Assembly: GCF_018614975.1 (NCBI RefSeq)
Contig: NZ_JAGGNR010000047.1
Coordinates: 1 to 64,000 of the forward strand
Direction of reading: 5' to 3'
DNA from: Paenibacillus polymyxa
Lineage (GTDB): Bacteria; Bacillota; Bacilli; Paenibacillales; Paenibacillaceae
Length of the DNA stretch: 64,000 bases
Below are positions 33,513 through 41,846 of this stretch, in pieces; positions within the stretch are counted from its first letter, which is position 1, and the number at the start of each line of letters is the position of its first letter. A model generated the notes under the pieces. The model was not told the DNA's origin. It searched no databases and saw only the letters and a program-made list of their open reading frames with translations. The position numbers and the translations under genes are program-made.

Positions 33513-34877
33513 ATGGGTTTACAGGAACAGAAACAACATTTCAGCGTGAATTTGCTGGACTGGTATATGATCAACCGACGGGATTTGCCGTGGCGTCGCC
33601 ACAACAATCCGTATTTTACATGGGTATCGGAGATTATGCTTCAGCAGACTCGGGTAGATACGGTAATCCCGTATTTCAATCGTTTTATCGGCAATTTCCC
33701 GACCGTGCAAGCGTTAGCGGAGGCACCCGAAGAGGATGTGTTGAAAAATTGGGAGGGACTCGGTTATTACTCCCGGGCACGTAATCTTCAGGCAGCCGCG
33801 AGACAAGTCATGGAGCTGCACGGAGGCGAGATGCCGCAGGACAAGCCGGCTGTCTTTGCATTAAAAGGGGTGGGCCCGTATACTGCCGGGGCCATTCTCA
33901 GCATTGCCTTCAATCAGCCGCAACCTGCGGTAGATGGCAATGTCATGCGGGTACTGTCCCGATACTTCCTCATCGATGAGGACATTATGAAGGGCAGCAC
34001 CCGGGTGTTGATGGAAGAGCTCGCAGGAGAGCTCATTCCGGAAGGGCGGGCGCGTGATTTCAATCAGGCGCTGATGGAACTTGGTGCGCTGGTGTGTACA
34101 CCCAAAGCGCCGCACTGCCTGACTTGCCCGGTCATGGAGCAATGTTCCGGCCGCATCGCCGGAAGAGAGCTTACACTGCCGGTCAAGACCAAGGCGAAGC
34201 CGCCGCGCCCTGAGCAGCGGCTGGTCGCGATTGTGGAGGGCCGCGGTGCTCATCGCGGCCAAGTGCTTGTGCGCCAGCGCCCAGACACGGGCCTATTAGC
34301 CCGCATGTGGGAGCTGCCGCATGTGCTCGCGGCGCCCGCCGCAGCCAGCAAGAAGGCGGCGCCGCTGGCGGATGAGCCGGCCATGGCTTTGCTGGCCGGC
34401 AGTCTATGGGCGGAAGGCTTCGCTGCCCGCCCGGAAGGGCTGGCTACCCATGCGGAGCATGTGTTCAGCCACATTGTCTGGAGCCTGCAGGTGTACAAGT
34501 GTACCGAGCAGGACCAGACTGGTGAGCTTCCGCTGATCGCAGCGGAAGCCAGAGCCGCCTACGATGCACAGGCGGCAACAAGGGAGGGCACAGCCTCATC
34601 AGCAGCTGTGTCACCGAAGTCAGACACAACGCATTCATCGGAGCCAGGCACGCCTGATGCGCAGAACATCTCAACATCGCTTAACGATGGAGAGATGTTG
34701 GCACCATCTGATGTTAGTGACCTAGCGCTGAGCACTCCGACACTGATAGGTAAAGGCGATGGCTTGACCTATCGCTGGATCGGTCCCGAAGATATGGACA
34801 AGATGGCATTCCCGAATATATTTCTGAAGCTGATCAGCAGTTATTTTGCCGGTGCGTATGATCAAGTGAATAATTAA
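33513..34877 (+). CDS. mutY: A/G-specific adenine glycosylase, with C-terminal insertion
   Basis: A 454-residue MutY. It has the HhH-GPD core with EIMLQQTRV (catalytic Glu), GVGPYTAGAILSIAF, AVDGNVMRVLSRY (catalytic Asp) and the [4Fe-4S] cluster C-x6-C-x2-C-x5-C (CTPKAPHCLTCPVMEQC). The C-terminal NUDIX-like domain that recognises 8-oxoG starts at ~235 (RLVAIVEGRGAHRGQVLVRQRP). It is interrupted by a ~75-residue Ala/Ser/Thr-rich insertion (~345-420) before the final TYRWIGPEDMDKMAFPNIFLKLI. Most MutY proteins are ~350-390 residues. The DNA around 34150-34560 is markedly GC-richer than its surroundings. GGAGAGGA precedes the ATG. Confidence 0.94.
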   Translation: MGLQEQKQHFSVNLLDWYMINRRDLPWRRHNNPYFTWVSEIMLQQTRVDTVIPYFNRFIGNFPTVQALAEAPEEDVLKNWEGLGYYSRARNLQAAARQVMELHGGEMPQDKPAVFALKGVGPYTAGAILSIAFNQPQPAVDGNVMRVLSRYFLIDEDIMKGSTRVLMEELAGELIPEGRARDFNQALMELGALVCTPKAPHCLTCPVMEQCSGRIAGRELTLPVKTKAKPPRPEQRLVAIVEGRGAHRGQVLVRQRPDTGLLARMWELPHVLAAPAAASKKAAPLADEPAMALLAGSLWAEGFAARPEGLATHAEHVFSHIVWSLQVYKCTEQDQTGELPLIAAEARAAYDAQAATREGTASSAAVSPKSDTTHSSEPGTPDAQNISTSLNDGEMLAPSDVSDLALSTPTLIGKGDGLTYRWIGPEDMDKMAFPNIFLKLISSYFAGAYDQVNN

Positions 34878-35013
34878 ATAGGGGAGCTAACGAACCTGAG
34901 TGACGTTATCATAGCCAAATCAACCCAGAAGTGCGCATCAAAGCCCGTATTTTGGGAAATAGCTACTCTGTGATTCGTTAGAAACAAAACAACAATTAAC
35001 TATAGCGATAGCA

Positions 35014-35061
35014 AAAAGAGAGCCTGATCACGGTCACGACGACCGAATCAGGCTCTCTTTT
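35014..35061. terminator. Bidirectional terminator between mutY and sodA
   Basis: Perfect 15 bp arms AAAAGAGAGCCTGAT (35014-35028) and ATCAGGCTCTCTTTT (35047-35061). Confidence 0.92.
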
Positions 35062-35087
35062 ATGTTAAATGTTGCATGCTAACAGTC

Positions 35088-35699
35088 TTATTTAGCAGAA
35101 GCGTAACGTTTGTTCACTTCATCCCAGTTGATTACATTCCAGAAAGCACCGATGTAATCAGGACGTTTGTTTTGATATTTCAGGTAGTAAGCGTGCTCCC
35201 ATACGTCCAGACCCAGAACCGGAGTCAGACCTTCGAAGAGAGGGCTGTCTTGGTTAGGTGTGCTAGTGATGGACAATTTGCCATCTTTGCCAACTACGAG
35301 CCAAGCCCAGCCGGAACCGAAGCGAGTTGTAGCTGCTTTAGCGAAATCTTCTTTGAATTTATCAAAGCCACCCAGTTCGCTATCGATTGCTGCTGCGATA
35401 TCGCCTGTAGGAGCGCCGCCGCCGTTAGGTCCAATGATTTCCCAGAACAAGCTGTGGTTAGCATGTCCACCACCATTGTTGCGAACCGCTGTGCGGATGC
35501 CCTCAGGTACGCTGTCAAGGTTAGCAATTAGATCTTCCAAACTTTTTTCTTGCAGTTCAGGAGCACTTTCCAGAGCTGCGTTCAAGTTGGTTACATAAGT
35601 ATTGTGATGGCGATCGTGGTGGATTTCCATCGTTTGTGCATCGATATGTGGTTCCAGTGCGTCGTTAGCGTAAGGAAGTGCCGGTAATTGAAAAGCCAT
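35088..35699 (-). CDS. sodA: Superoxide dismutase (Mn type)
   Basis: A 203-residue Fe/Mn superoxide dismutase. Metal ligands: His in EPHIDAQTMEIHHDRHH, His in GGHANHSLFW, and Asp/His in DVWEHAYYLKYQNKRPDYI. Gly in the GPNGGGAPTGD loop and the MAFQLPALPYANDALEPHID start are typical of Bacillales SodA (manganese). Ribosome site AGGAGGT. It is a single gene with bidirectional terminator downstream. A second SOD with an extra domain is encoded at 43145-44425. Confidence 0.96.
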   Translation of the reverse strand: MAFQLPALPYANDALEPHIDAQTMEIHHDRHHNTYVTNLNAALESAPELQEKSLEDLIANLDSVPEGIRTAVRNNGGGHANHSLFWEIIGPNGGGAPTGDIAAAIDSELGGFDKFKEDFAKAATTRFGSGWAWLVVGKDGKLSITSTPNQDSPLFEGLTPVLGLDVWEHAYYLKYQNKRPDYIGAFWNVINWDEVNKRYASAK

Positions 35700-35930
35700 A
35701 ATGAAATACCTCCTGAGATTTTAGGTTTTTTTGAAAACAGGTACATATGTAATAATACCCTTGCTACTAATATTAAACCGCATTCGAGCTAATTAAGCAA
35801 CATTTTTGTTTATTAAGTACCCCGAGGCGTTGATCTAATGATAGGACAGGGATAACAAACATATTTTACCCTTTATGCAACTATTTATGTGTTTTCAGGC
35901 ATTTAAATGGAGGTGAAGTTTAATATTAGT

Positions 35931-35946
35931 ATGTAAACGCTTACAA
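35931..35946. promoter_or_regulatory. cre-like catabolite-responsive element
   Basis: ATGTAAACGCTTACAA matches the CcpA cre consensus WTGNAARCGNWWWCAW at every position and is palindromic. It lies in the 418 bp gap between divergent sodA and the acetyltransferase gene, 231 bp upstream of sodA and 173 bp upstream of the acetyltransferase. Confidence 0.65.
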
Positions 35947-36118
35947 TTAAGCGCTTTCAAAAGAAAATGCGTGTTTTATGGAGAAAAGTATGGTTTAATT
36001 GACGAAGAAGCGGTATTTTCTCGTTTTTTGTCATTATATGAACATTGGGTTTTTGGTAAAAAGGAATCCCTTTTTATAAAAAACCTCATCTAAGCTAACG
36101 AAAAGGGAGATTTAAGAC

Positions 36119-36544
36119 ATGCACGTTCGTTCCTTTCAGTTGAGTGATGCAAGCCAGATGACGGAGCTTCTCCAGGTTGCACTATCGGAAGAGTGTTATG
36201 AGAACACGATGGGCCCGTTTGCCCGTCAATTGTCATGGGATTCTGACCTGATCATGGTTGCGGAAGAAGAGGGAGACCTCGTCGGCGCTTTGATTGGTAC
36301 GATTGATCACAACCAGGGTTGTATCTACCGTATTGCGGTACATCCAGACTATCGTCGCCGTGGAGTCGGCAAAACACTTGTTGAGGCTATGGAACAGCGG
36401 TTCCAGCAGCGTAAAGTCAGCCAAGTATGGGTGGCGGGTGATGAGCACAACAAAGTAGCCATGCCTCTATATGAAGCAATGGGTTACGGTGCCAATCAGA
36501 TTATGAGCGCTTTCCAGACTCTTAGTATTTTGTCCAAAGCTTAG
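36119..36544 (+). CDS. GNAT family N-acetyltransferase
   Basis: A 141-residue minimal GNAT domain: MHVRSFQLSDASQMTELLQVAL at the start, the acetyl-CoA binding motif A IYRIAVHPDYRRRGVGKTLVEAMEQRF (R/Q-x2-G-x-G/A), and the YEAMGYG motif B. The substrate is unknown. AAAGGGAG is 9 bases before the ATG. A cre-like site lies 173 bp upstream, hinting at carbon control. Confidence 0.9.
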   Translation: MHVRSFQLSDASQMTELLQVALSEECYENTMGPFARQLSWDSDLIMVAEEEGDLVGALIGTIDHNQGCIYRIAVHPDYRRRGVGKTLVEAMEQRFQQRKVSQVWVAGDEHNKVAMPLYEAMGYGANQIMSAFQTLSILSKA

Positions 36545-36590
36545 TTTGCGTGTTTAAAAAAGAAATAAAAAAAGATTTTCATTTCATATT

Positions 36591-36640
36591 AGGCATATCT
36601 CTTTAACGTGTAAGCACGTGAGGGATGTGCCTTTCTATTT
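36591..36640 (+). terminator. Terminator-like hairpin after the GNAT gene
   Basis: AGGCAtATC.. ACGTG (36591-36610) pairs with CACGT..GGGATGTGCCT (to 36632) around TAAG, then TTCTATTT. Stem is imperfect. Confidence 0.6.
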
Positions 36641-36870
36641 ATATGAGTGTTCTTCAAGTCATATTCCTCTGGTTTCCTCATTTTATGAACATGTTTCGGA
36701 GTCTCCGAATCTTATCTAAATCACCGCGACTATCCCGGCTGTATTCACGATAACCAAGGTATTGGTGCTCATAACCAATTGTTTCACTCTCCCAAATGAA
36801 GTAGACTGAAAGGGAGTATGGTCACCATGTTACAAGTTTAATTCAACTAATTAATAAATGAGGTGTCCCT
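36641..36870. other. Intergenic region before signal peptidase
   Basis: About 230 bases without a gene. It includes small dyads (CGGAGtCTCCG near 36700) and a GAGGTG ribosome site at its end; no promoter could be assigned with confidence. Confidence 0.4.
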
Positions 36871-37476
36871 TTGAATTCCAATAATCATTCAATGGAACAT
36901 GTGACTTCCGAGCAACGTAATGAACCGTCAAAGCCTGAACAACCGGGGAAATCCTGGGTTGTTGAGCTGTGGGACTGGGTCAAAACGATTGTTGTTGCTT
37001 TTGTAATCATGATGCTGCTGAACCTGTTTGTGTTTAATCTGTCAATGGTCAAGGGACAGTCCATGCAGCCGACACTGGTTGAGCGAGATCGCCTTTTCGT
37101 CAACAAAATTGTATATCATCTGGGTACACCTTCCCGATCAGATGTGATCGTACTTCGTGATCCAAGCGAAGGCGTGGAGAAGAAGGATTTTCTGGTTAAA
37201 AGGATCGTTGGACTTCCGGGAGATACAATTGAAGTCAGGGATCACCATCTATATGTGAACGGCGAGCGGCAAGCGGAAACGTACACCGATATTGAGGTGC
37301 AGGACCCTGATTTTGGCCCAATCACACTGGAGCCGGATCATTTCTTCGTGATGGGGGATAATCGTCATGAAGGCAAAAGTAAGGATAGCCGAGTGTTTGG
37401 CAGTATTACATCCGATCAGATTGTAGGCAAGGCCGAATTTATTTTCTGGCCGTTTTCTGAATTGAAGAAATTGTAA
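36871..37476 (+). CDS. lepB: Type I signal peptidase
   Basis: A 201-residue Sip-type signal peptidase I. It has a charged ~30-residue cytoplasmic N-terminus, one transmembrane helix (~41-61, VKTIVVAFVIMMLLNLFVF), the catalytic Ser in MVKGQSMQPTL and the catalytic Lys in FLVKRIVGLPGDTIEV, followed by FVMGDNRHEGKSKDSRVFG. It removes signal peptides outside the membrane. The start is TTG at 36871, supported by GAGGTG; an ATG 21 bases later has no ribosome site. Confidence 0.95.
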   Translation: MNSNNHSMEHVTSEQRNEPSKPEQPGKSWVVELWDWVKTIVVAFVIMMLLNLFVFNLSMVKGQSMQPTLVERDRLFVNKIVYHLGTPSRSDVIVLRDPSEGVEKKDFLVKRIVGLPGDTIEVRDHHLYVNGERQAETYTDIEVQDPDFGPITLEPDHFFVMGDNRHEGKSKDSRVFGSITSDQIVGKAEFIFWPFSELKKL

Positions 37477-37571
37477 AATGCTGACTGGACAACAACTTCA
37501 GACTGCATTTTGCGTTAAACCATATAGACTCGTTCCAACTGAATTCAAGTATGCAAGGCATATATAGAAAT

Positions 37572-37605
37572 GAACGCCTGTCCTCTTACCGTGAGGCGGG
37601 CGTTC
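37572..37605 (+). terminator. Hairpin between lepB and queG-ogt
   Basis: GAACGCC..CCTC (from 37572) pairs with GAGG..GGGCGTTC (to 37605). The T tract is weak (ACTATTT). An in-frame ATG of the next gene's frame lies on this stem, another reason to reject that start. Confidence 0.6.
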
Positions 37606-37647
37606 ACTATTTACGGAATAAGTGTCGGAAGAAGAGAGGGAAGAGAA

Positions 37648-39528
37648 ATGACGAGCGTACAGACCGGGGCAGCACAGGATGCCTCCGTATGGGAGAAGTT
37701 AAAACAGGAGATCAAGGCAGCTGGCCCCGGACTGGGCATTGATGATATCGGATTTGCTTCTGCTGATCCCTTTGTTTCCCTGAAATCGTTGCTGGAGCAG
37801 TCGCGGGATAAGGGGTATGCTTCGGGTTTTGAAGAGCCGGATATTGAAAAAAGGGTGCACCCCGCCTTAAAAGATGGCGAGCCCGCTTCACTTATTGCGA
37901 TAGCCGTGGCATACCCATCCAAGATGGTGAATCCGCCGAAGTCGGAGCCGGGAGCCTATCGGGGGATCTTTGCCCGTTCCGCATGGGGGCAGGATTACCA
38001 CCAGGTCCTGCGTACAGCCATGGACAAGCTGGTTAATTTCATACGGGAGCGCGTACCTGAAGCGATGATCGAAAGTATGGTTGACACCGGAGCACTGGTG
38101 GATCGTGCGGTGTCCCAGCGTGCGGGGATTGGTTTTAGTGCCAAGAACTGTGCCATTATATCACCCAAATTCGGTTCATGGATTTTTCTCGGGGAACTGG
38201 TGACGAATATTCCTTTTCAACCAGATACACCTGTGACCGAGGACTGCGGTGAATGTACAAAATGTATTGATGCCTGTCCTACAGGAGCATTGGTGGGGCC
38301 GGGACAGTTGAATTCACAGCGTTGTATTTCTTTTGTAACCCAGACGAAAGGGTTCGTGGATGAAGAATTTATGCTGAAAATAGGCAACCGTCTGTACGGT
38401 TGTGACACGTGTCAGATTGTCTGTCCGAAGAACCGGGGCAAGAACTGGGATCACCATCCCGAGTTTCACCCCGATCCGGAGATTGTGAAGCCACTTCTGT
38501 TGCCGCTGCTGGACATCGGTAACCGGGAATTCAAGGAACGTTTCGGTCAGAGTTCCGCCGCTTGGCGGGGCAAGAAGCCGATTCAACGCAACGCCGTTAT
38601 TGCCCTGGGCAATTTCAAAGACAAAAGTGCTGTACCCAAACTTACAGAAGTATTAAAACGTGATCCGCGCCCTGAGCTACGGGGAACCGCAGCCTGGGCG
38701 TTAAGCAGAATTGGAGGAGAAGACGCCATGAGAGCAATTGGGGAAGCTGCCGCTAACGAACAAGATGGGAACGTACTAAGCATGCTGCAGAAGGCCGAGG
38801 AGCGACTGAGTTCGTCCGAGACCTTACCCAAACAGCCACAGGCTGGGCAAGTGAGTGAGAAGCAGCCAGAGGAACAGAACAACGAGAACAATGCCTTACT
38901 TGCGTTACAACAGGATTTGAAAATGGAAGCTGGGATTGAACCGGGTAGTGAGCAGTCTGCACAGCCTGCCAAACCGGAAGCCGCAGCGTGGAAACCTTCA
39001 GCCGTTACGGGTCTTCATGGCAAGCCCGTATACTACGATGAGGTACTGACACCGATTGGTACTCTTACGTTATGCGCGACGGATGAAGGGCTGTGTCACA
39101 TTGATTTTGGCGCCTTTCACGTACGCGAAGCTCATCTGCAACAATGGGCCCGCATCTGGATTGGCGAGTATCGATATGAGAAGAATGAAGAGAAGCTCAG
39201 CGAAGCTGCAAAGCAGTTAAAGGAGTATTTTGCAGGGGAGAGAAAAACGTTCGACTTGCAGCTTGATCGGCTTGGAACACCATTCCAGCTACAAGTATGG
39301 CAAGTTCTGTCCGATATATCTTATGGAGAGGCCTCATCACACCAACAGGTTGCGGAAATCATCGGCAGACCCAAGGCTGTTCGTGCAGTTCTGGACGCCA
39401 TTAGCAAGAATCCGATTCCGATTATTATTCCCTGTCACCGCATCAGCGGTAAAGACGGCACACTGGTGGGTTATGTAGGCGGTCTGCAAACCAAGGAGCA
39501 ATTGCTCGCTTTGGAGCAGCAATCGTAA
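37648..39528 (+). CDS. queG: Fusion: epoxyqueuosine reductase (QueG) + methylated-DNA-cysteine methyltransferase (Ogt)
   Basis: A 626-residue single frame joining two enzymes. Residues ~1-340 are QueG: DTGALVDRAVSQRAGIGFSAKN, two ferredoxin-type clusters (CGECTKCIDACPTGAL ~200 and CDTCQIVCPKN ~251). Residues ~310-380 are the HEAT-like repeats typical of QueG (ALGNFKDKSAVPKL, ELRGTAAWALSRIGG). Then comes a ~75-residue Gln/Glu/Ala-rich linker, and at ~465-626 a complete Ogt domain ending in PIIIPCHRISGKDGTLVGYVGGL with the acceptor Cys at ~596. QueG finishes the tRNA wobble base queuosine; Ogt removes O6-alkyl groups from guanine. ATG with GAGGGAAGAG upstream. The frame is uninterrupted, so the fusion appears real. 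Confidence 0.93.
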   Translation: MTSVQTGAAQDASVWEKLKQEIKAAGPGLGIDDIGFASADPFVSLKSLLEQSRDKGYASGFEEPDIEKRVHPALKDGEPASLIAIAVAYPSKMVNPPKSEPGAYRGIFARSAWGQDYHQVLRTAMDKLVNFIRERVPEAMIESMVDTGALVDRAVSQRAGIGFSAKNCAIISPKFGSWIFLGELVTNIPFQPDTPVTEDCGECTKCIDACPTGALVGPGQLNSQRCISFVTQTKGFVDEEFMLKIGNRLYGCDTCQIVCPKNRGKNWDHHPEFHPDPEIVKPLLLPLLDIGNREFKERFGQSSAAWRGKKPIQRNAVIALGNFKDKSAVPKLTEVLKRDPRPELRGTAAWALSRIGGEDAMRAIGEAAANEQDGNVLSMLQKAEERLSSSETLPKQPQAGQVSEKQPEEQNNENNALLALQQDLKMEAGIEPGSEQSAQPAKPEAAAWKPSAVTGLHGKPVYYDEVLTPIGTLTLCATDEGLCHIDFGAFHVREAHLQQWARIWIGEYRYEKNEEKLSEAAKQLKEYFAGERKTFDLQLDRLGTPFQLQVWQVLSDISYGEASSHQQVAEIIGRPKAVRAVLDAISKNPIPIIIPCHRISGKDGTLVGYVGGLQTKEQLLALEQQS

Positions 39529-39543
39529 GAGCGGGGGACGTTC

Positions 39544-40575
39544 ATGAAGTATGTAAACGTGGAGAGCGTGGAAGCGGGGGAGCTTCTGGGCAAGACGGTA
39601 TATTCCAGTAACGGCACGGTACTGCTGTCTGCTGGAGTCCAGCTCACCGTATATATGATCAATACGCTGAAGCGTATTGGCGTGACCATGCTGTACATCC
39701 AGGATGAAGCTTACAAAGATGTGGATTCAGAAGACATTCTGGATGAAACCACGAAACGGGCAATCATTAACGAAATGAGTGTCACACTTGAAGCGGTGCG
39801 TTCCGGGAAAGATTGGAGTCCGAGAAAGGTAGCTCTCAGTATAGACAAGTTGCTGAATGATGTCCTGAACGGGCGTGAAATGCTTGTGCAGCTCACCGAT
39901 ATTCGCACCAAAGACAATGCGCAATATGTTCACGCGATGAATGTATGTTTGTTGTCTTCGGTGATCGGAATGAATATGGGACTTAACTTTAACCAACTGA
40001 AGGACCTTGCTGTGGGAGCATTATTGCATGATATTGGCAAAGTGGGGGAACCTCCTGGCAGTGGCTCTGCTGCGAATTCTTCGCTGCATCATACATGGCG
40101 TGGATTCGAAGTGATTAAGAACAAACGGGAGTTCAGTCTGTTGGTCGCCCATACAGCCCTGCAACATCATGAGCATGTAGATGGTACAGGCATGCCGAGA
40201 GGGATCAAGGGGAGCGACATTCATCTGTTTGCGAGAATCGTTAGTGTGGCTAATATCTATGATAACCTCATTAATGGTTTATCCAAAGACAGTTTGATGC
40301 CACATGAGGCCTGTGAAGAGATGATGGCGTTGTCTGGTACAAAGCTGGATCGGGACATTCTGATTGAGTTCAACAAGAGTGTATCCGTGTATCCCAATGG
40401 TACAGCGGTACGACTGTCCACCAAAGAGACTGGAGTCATTGTGCGTCAACATCGGGGATTGCCCGGCAGACCTGTAATCCGAGTGGCGCGCGGAAGTACG
40501 CGTTATTCTCTGGATGTGGTTGAAATCGATCTGGCTCAGCATACAACCGTTTTCATTGAAGCCGTCATGACGTAG
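39544..40575 (+). CDS. HD-GYP domain protein (variant motif)
   Basis: A 343-residue protein. The N-terminal ~110 residues form a DUF3391-like or unique domain. The HD-GYP domain follows: LLHDIGKVGEPPG (H162-D163) and HHEHVDGTGMPRG (208-220). The namesake GYP reads GMP here. HD-GYP enzymes hydrolyse c-di-GMP; the metal-binding HD and HHE/DG residues are kept. The C-terminal ~60 residues contain PilZ-like strands (GTAVRLSTKETGVIVRQ). GGGGGACG precedes the ATG, 15 bases after queG-ogt, so it is probably in the same operon. Confidence 0.88.
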   Translation: MKYVNVESVEAGELLGKTVYSSNGTVLLSAGVQLTVYMINTLKRIGVTMLYIQDEAYKDVDSEDILDETTKRAIINEMSVTLEAVRSGKDWSPRKVALSIDKLLNDVLNGREMLVQLTDIRTKDNAQYVHAMNVCLLSSVIGMNMGLNFNQLKDLAVGALLHDIGKVGEPPGSGSAANSSLHHTWRGFEVIKNKREFSLLVAHTALQHHEHVDGTGMPRGIKGSDIHLFARIVSVANIYDNLINGLSKDSLMPHEACEEMMALSGTKLDRDILIEFNKSVSVYPNGTAVRLSTKETGVIVRQHRGLPGRPVIRVARGSTRYSLDVVEIDLAQHTTVFIEAVMT

Positions 40576-40604
40576 CTTGTGTGCGGTTCAACTGGAAAAT
40601 CCGT

Positions 40605-40633
40605 TTGCTCAAGGCGTGCGGAAATGCTATGAT
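40605..40633 (+). promoter_or_regulatory. Promoter upstream of yneF
   Basis: TTGCTC (40605-40610), 17 bases, TATGAT (40628-40633), ~110 bases before the yneF start. Confidence 0.55.
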
Positions 40634-40739
40634 ACTTTCAGGAAATCCGGTCTGTGTCAGGTTGCAACATGTGCGTTTAACATCATGAAATGACACGGAT
40701 TATCAGGCTTTTTAGAATGCATACAGAGGTGTCTAAGAG

Positions 40740-41003
40740 ATGGATATTGTTATACCGATTATTACATTGATTGTTGGTCTGGTCGGGGGATTTTTCATCG
40801 GGGTGTTCTACTTGCGTAAACAACTTGAGAAAATGCAAAGCAATCCGGACATGCTTCAGAAAATGGCGAAGCAAATGGGCTACAACCTGAACGGCAAGCA
40901 AATGCAGCGTGCCCAGCAGATGATGAAGAACCAGCAGCCAGGAGCAAAAATGCCCCAGCCTGGGCAACATCCTGCACGTAAAAGTTCGGGCCGCCGAAAA
41001 TAA
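40740..41003 (+). CDS. yneF: UPF0154 (YneF) family small membrane protein
   Basis: An 87-residue protein with one N-terminal membrane helix (VIPIITLIVGLVGGFFIGVFYL) and the conserved cytosolic part QLEKMQSNPDMLQKMAKQMGYNLNGKQMQRAQQMMK, diagnostic of UPF0154. It has a longer basic tail (Pro/Gln-rich, ending KSSGRRK) than the ~72-residue Bacillus protein. The function is unknown. GAGGTG is 8 bases before the ATG. Confidence 0.92.
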   Translation: MDIVIPIITLIVGLVGGFFIGVFYLRKQLEKMQSNPDMLQKMAKQMGYNLNGKQMQRAQQMMKNQQPGAKMPQPGQHPARKSSGRRK

Positions 41004-41060
41004 TAGCAGTGAAGTGAATAACTGCTTACCTTATTGTGGTTCGAAAGGAGGCGTTTGGCA

Positions 41061-41654
41061 GTGGCTGGCGTTAAAGATTATTTAAATTCAAAAGTATCCG
41101 ACAATCGGGAAAAGATCGAGTATCACGTAGAGCAAATCCTGAAATTGATCGGAGAAGATAGTACACGTGAAGGGCTGCTTGAAACGCCTGCACGTGTGAC
41201 CCGGATGTATGAAGAAATTTTTGGCGGATATGAAGTAGATCCGCGCGATGTGCTCGGTGTTACTTTTGACGAGAATCATGAAGAACTGGTTATCGTCAAG
41301 GATATTGTCTACTACAGTCAGTGTGAGCACCACATGGCACCGTTCTTCGGCAAGGTGCACATTGGGTATGTACCAAGCGGCAAAATCGTTGGTCTGAGCA
41401 AAATGGCTCGTCTGGTCGAAGCGGTAACACGTCGCCTGCAGGTTCAGGAACGTATTACTTCACAGATCGCTGACATTCTGACAGAGGCCGTTGAGCCTCA
41501 TGGCGTTATGGTCGTCGTGGAAGGAGAGCACTTGTGCATGTGTTCCCGCGGCGTGAAGAAACCGGGAAGCAAGACGGTAACGTCTGCTGTACGTGGTTCT
41601 TTCCGTGAGAATCCGGCACAACGTGCGGAGTTCCTGTCTTTGGTGAAAGATTAA
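41061..41654 (+). CDS. folE: GTP cyclohydrolase I (FolE1)
   Basis: A 197-residue FolE. Zinc ligands are Cys and His in QCEHHMAPFFGKVHIGYVP and Cys in EGEHLCMCSRGVKKPGS; RLVEAVTRRLQVQERITSQIADIL and the C-terminal SAVRGSFRENPAQRAEFL are typical. It makes dihydroneopterin triphosphate, the first step of folate synthesis. GTG start with AAGGAGG 9 bases upstream; the in-frame TTG further up has no ribosome site. Confidence 0.96.
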   Translation: MAGVKDYLNSKVSDNREKIEYHVEQILKLIGEDSTREGLLETPARVTRMYEEIFGGYEVDPRDVLGVTFDENHEELVIVKDIVYYSQCEHHMAPFFGKVHIGYVPSGKIVGLSKMARLVEAVTRRLQVQERITSQIADILTEAVEPHGVMVVVEGEHLCMCSRGVKKPGSKTVTSAVRGSFRENPAQRAEFLSLVKD

Positions 41655-41742
41655 GATCAGGTATGTCCACTTACCGGACAAGCCGGATGAGTAAAGTCCT
41701 TTGGTTTTGGAAGCAGCAGTTTCTGAACCCATTGGATGTGAT

Positions 41743-41781
41743 ATAAATAAGCCGTGTTCCCTGGGGAACCGGCTTATTTAT
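41743..41781 (+). terminator. Terminator after folE
   Basis: Perfect 12 bp arms ATAAATAAGCCG (41743-41754) and CGGCTTATTTAT (41770-41781). Confidence 0.9.
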
Positions 41782-41846
41782 ATATGGCGTTGTCATTCTT
41801 ATATACTAAAGACATATGAATTCGTTAAGCCGGAGGTAATGGAACG

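Noticed and set aside
37570..37647. Upstream start for queG-ogt giving 652 residues
   Set aside because: The ATG lies on a terminator hairpin stem and has no ribosome site; the ATG at 37648 has GAGGGAAGAG.
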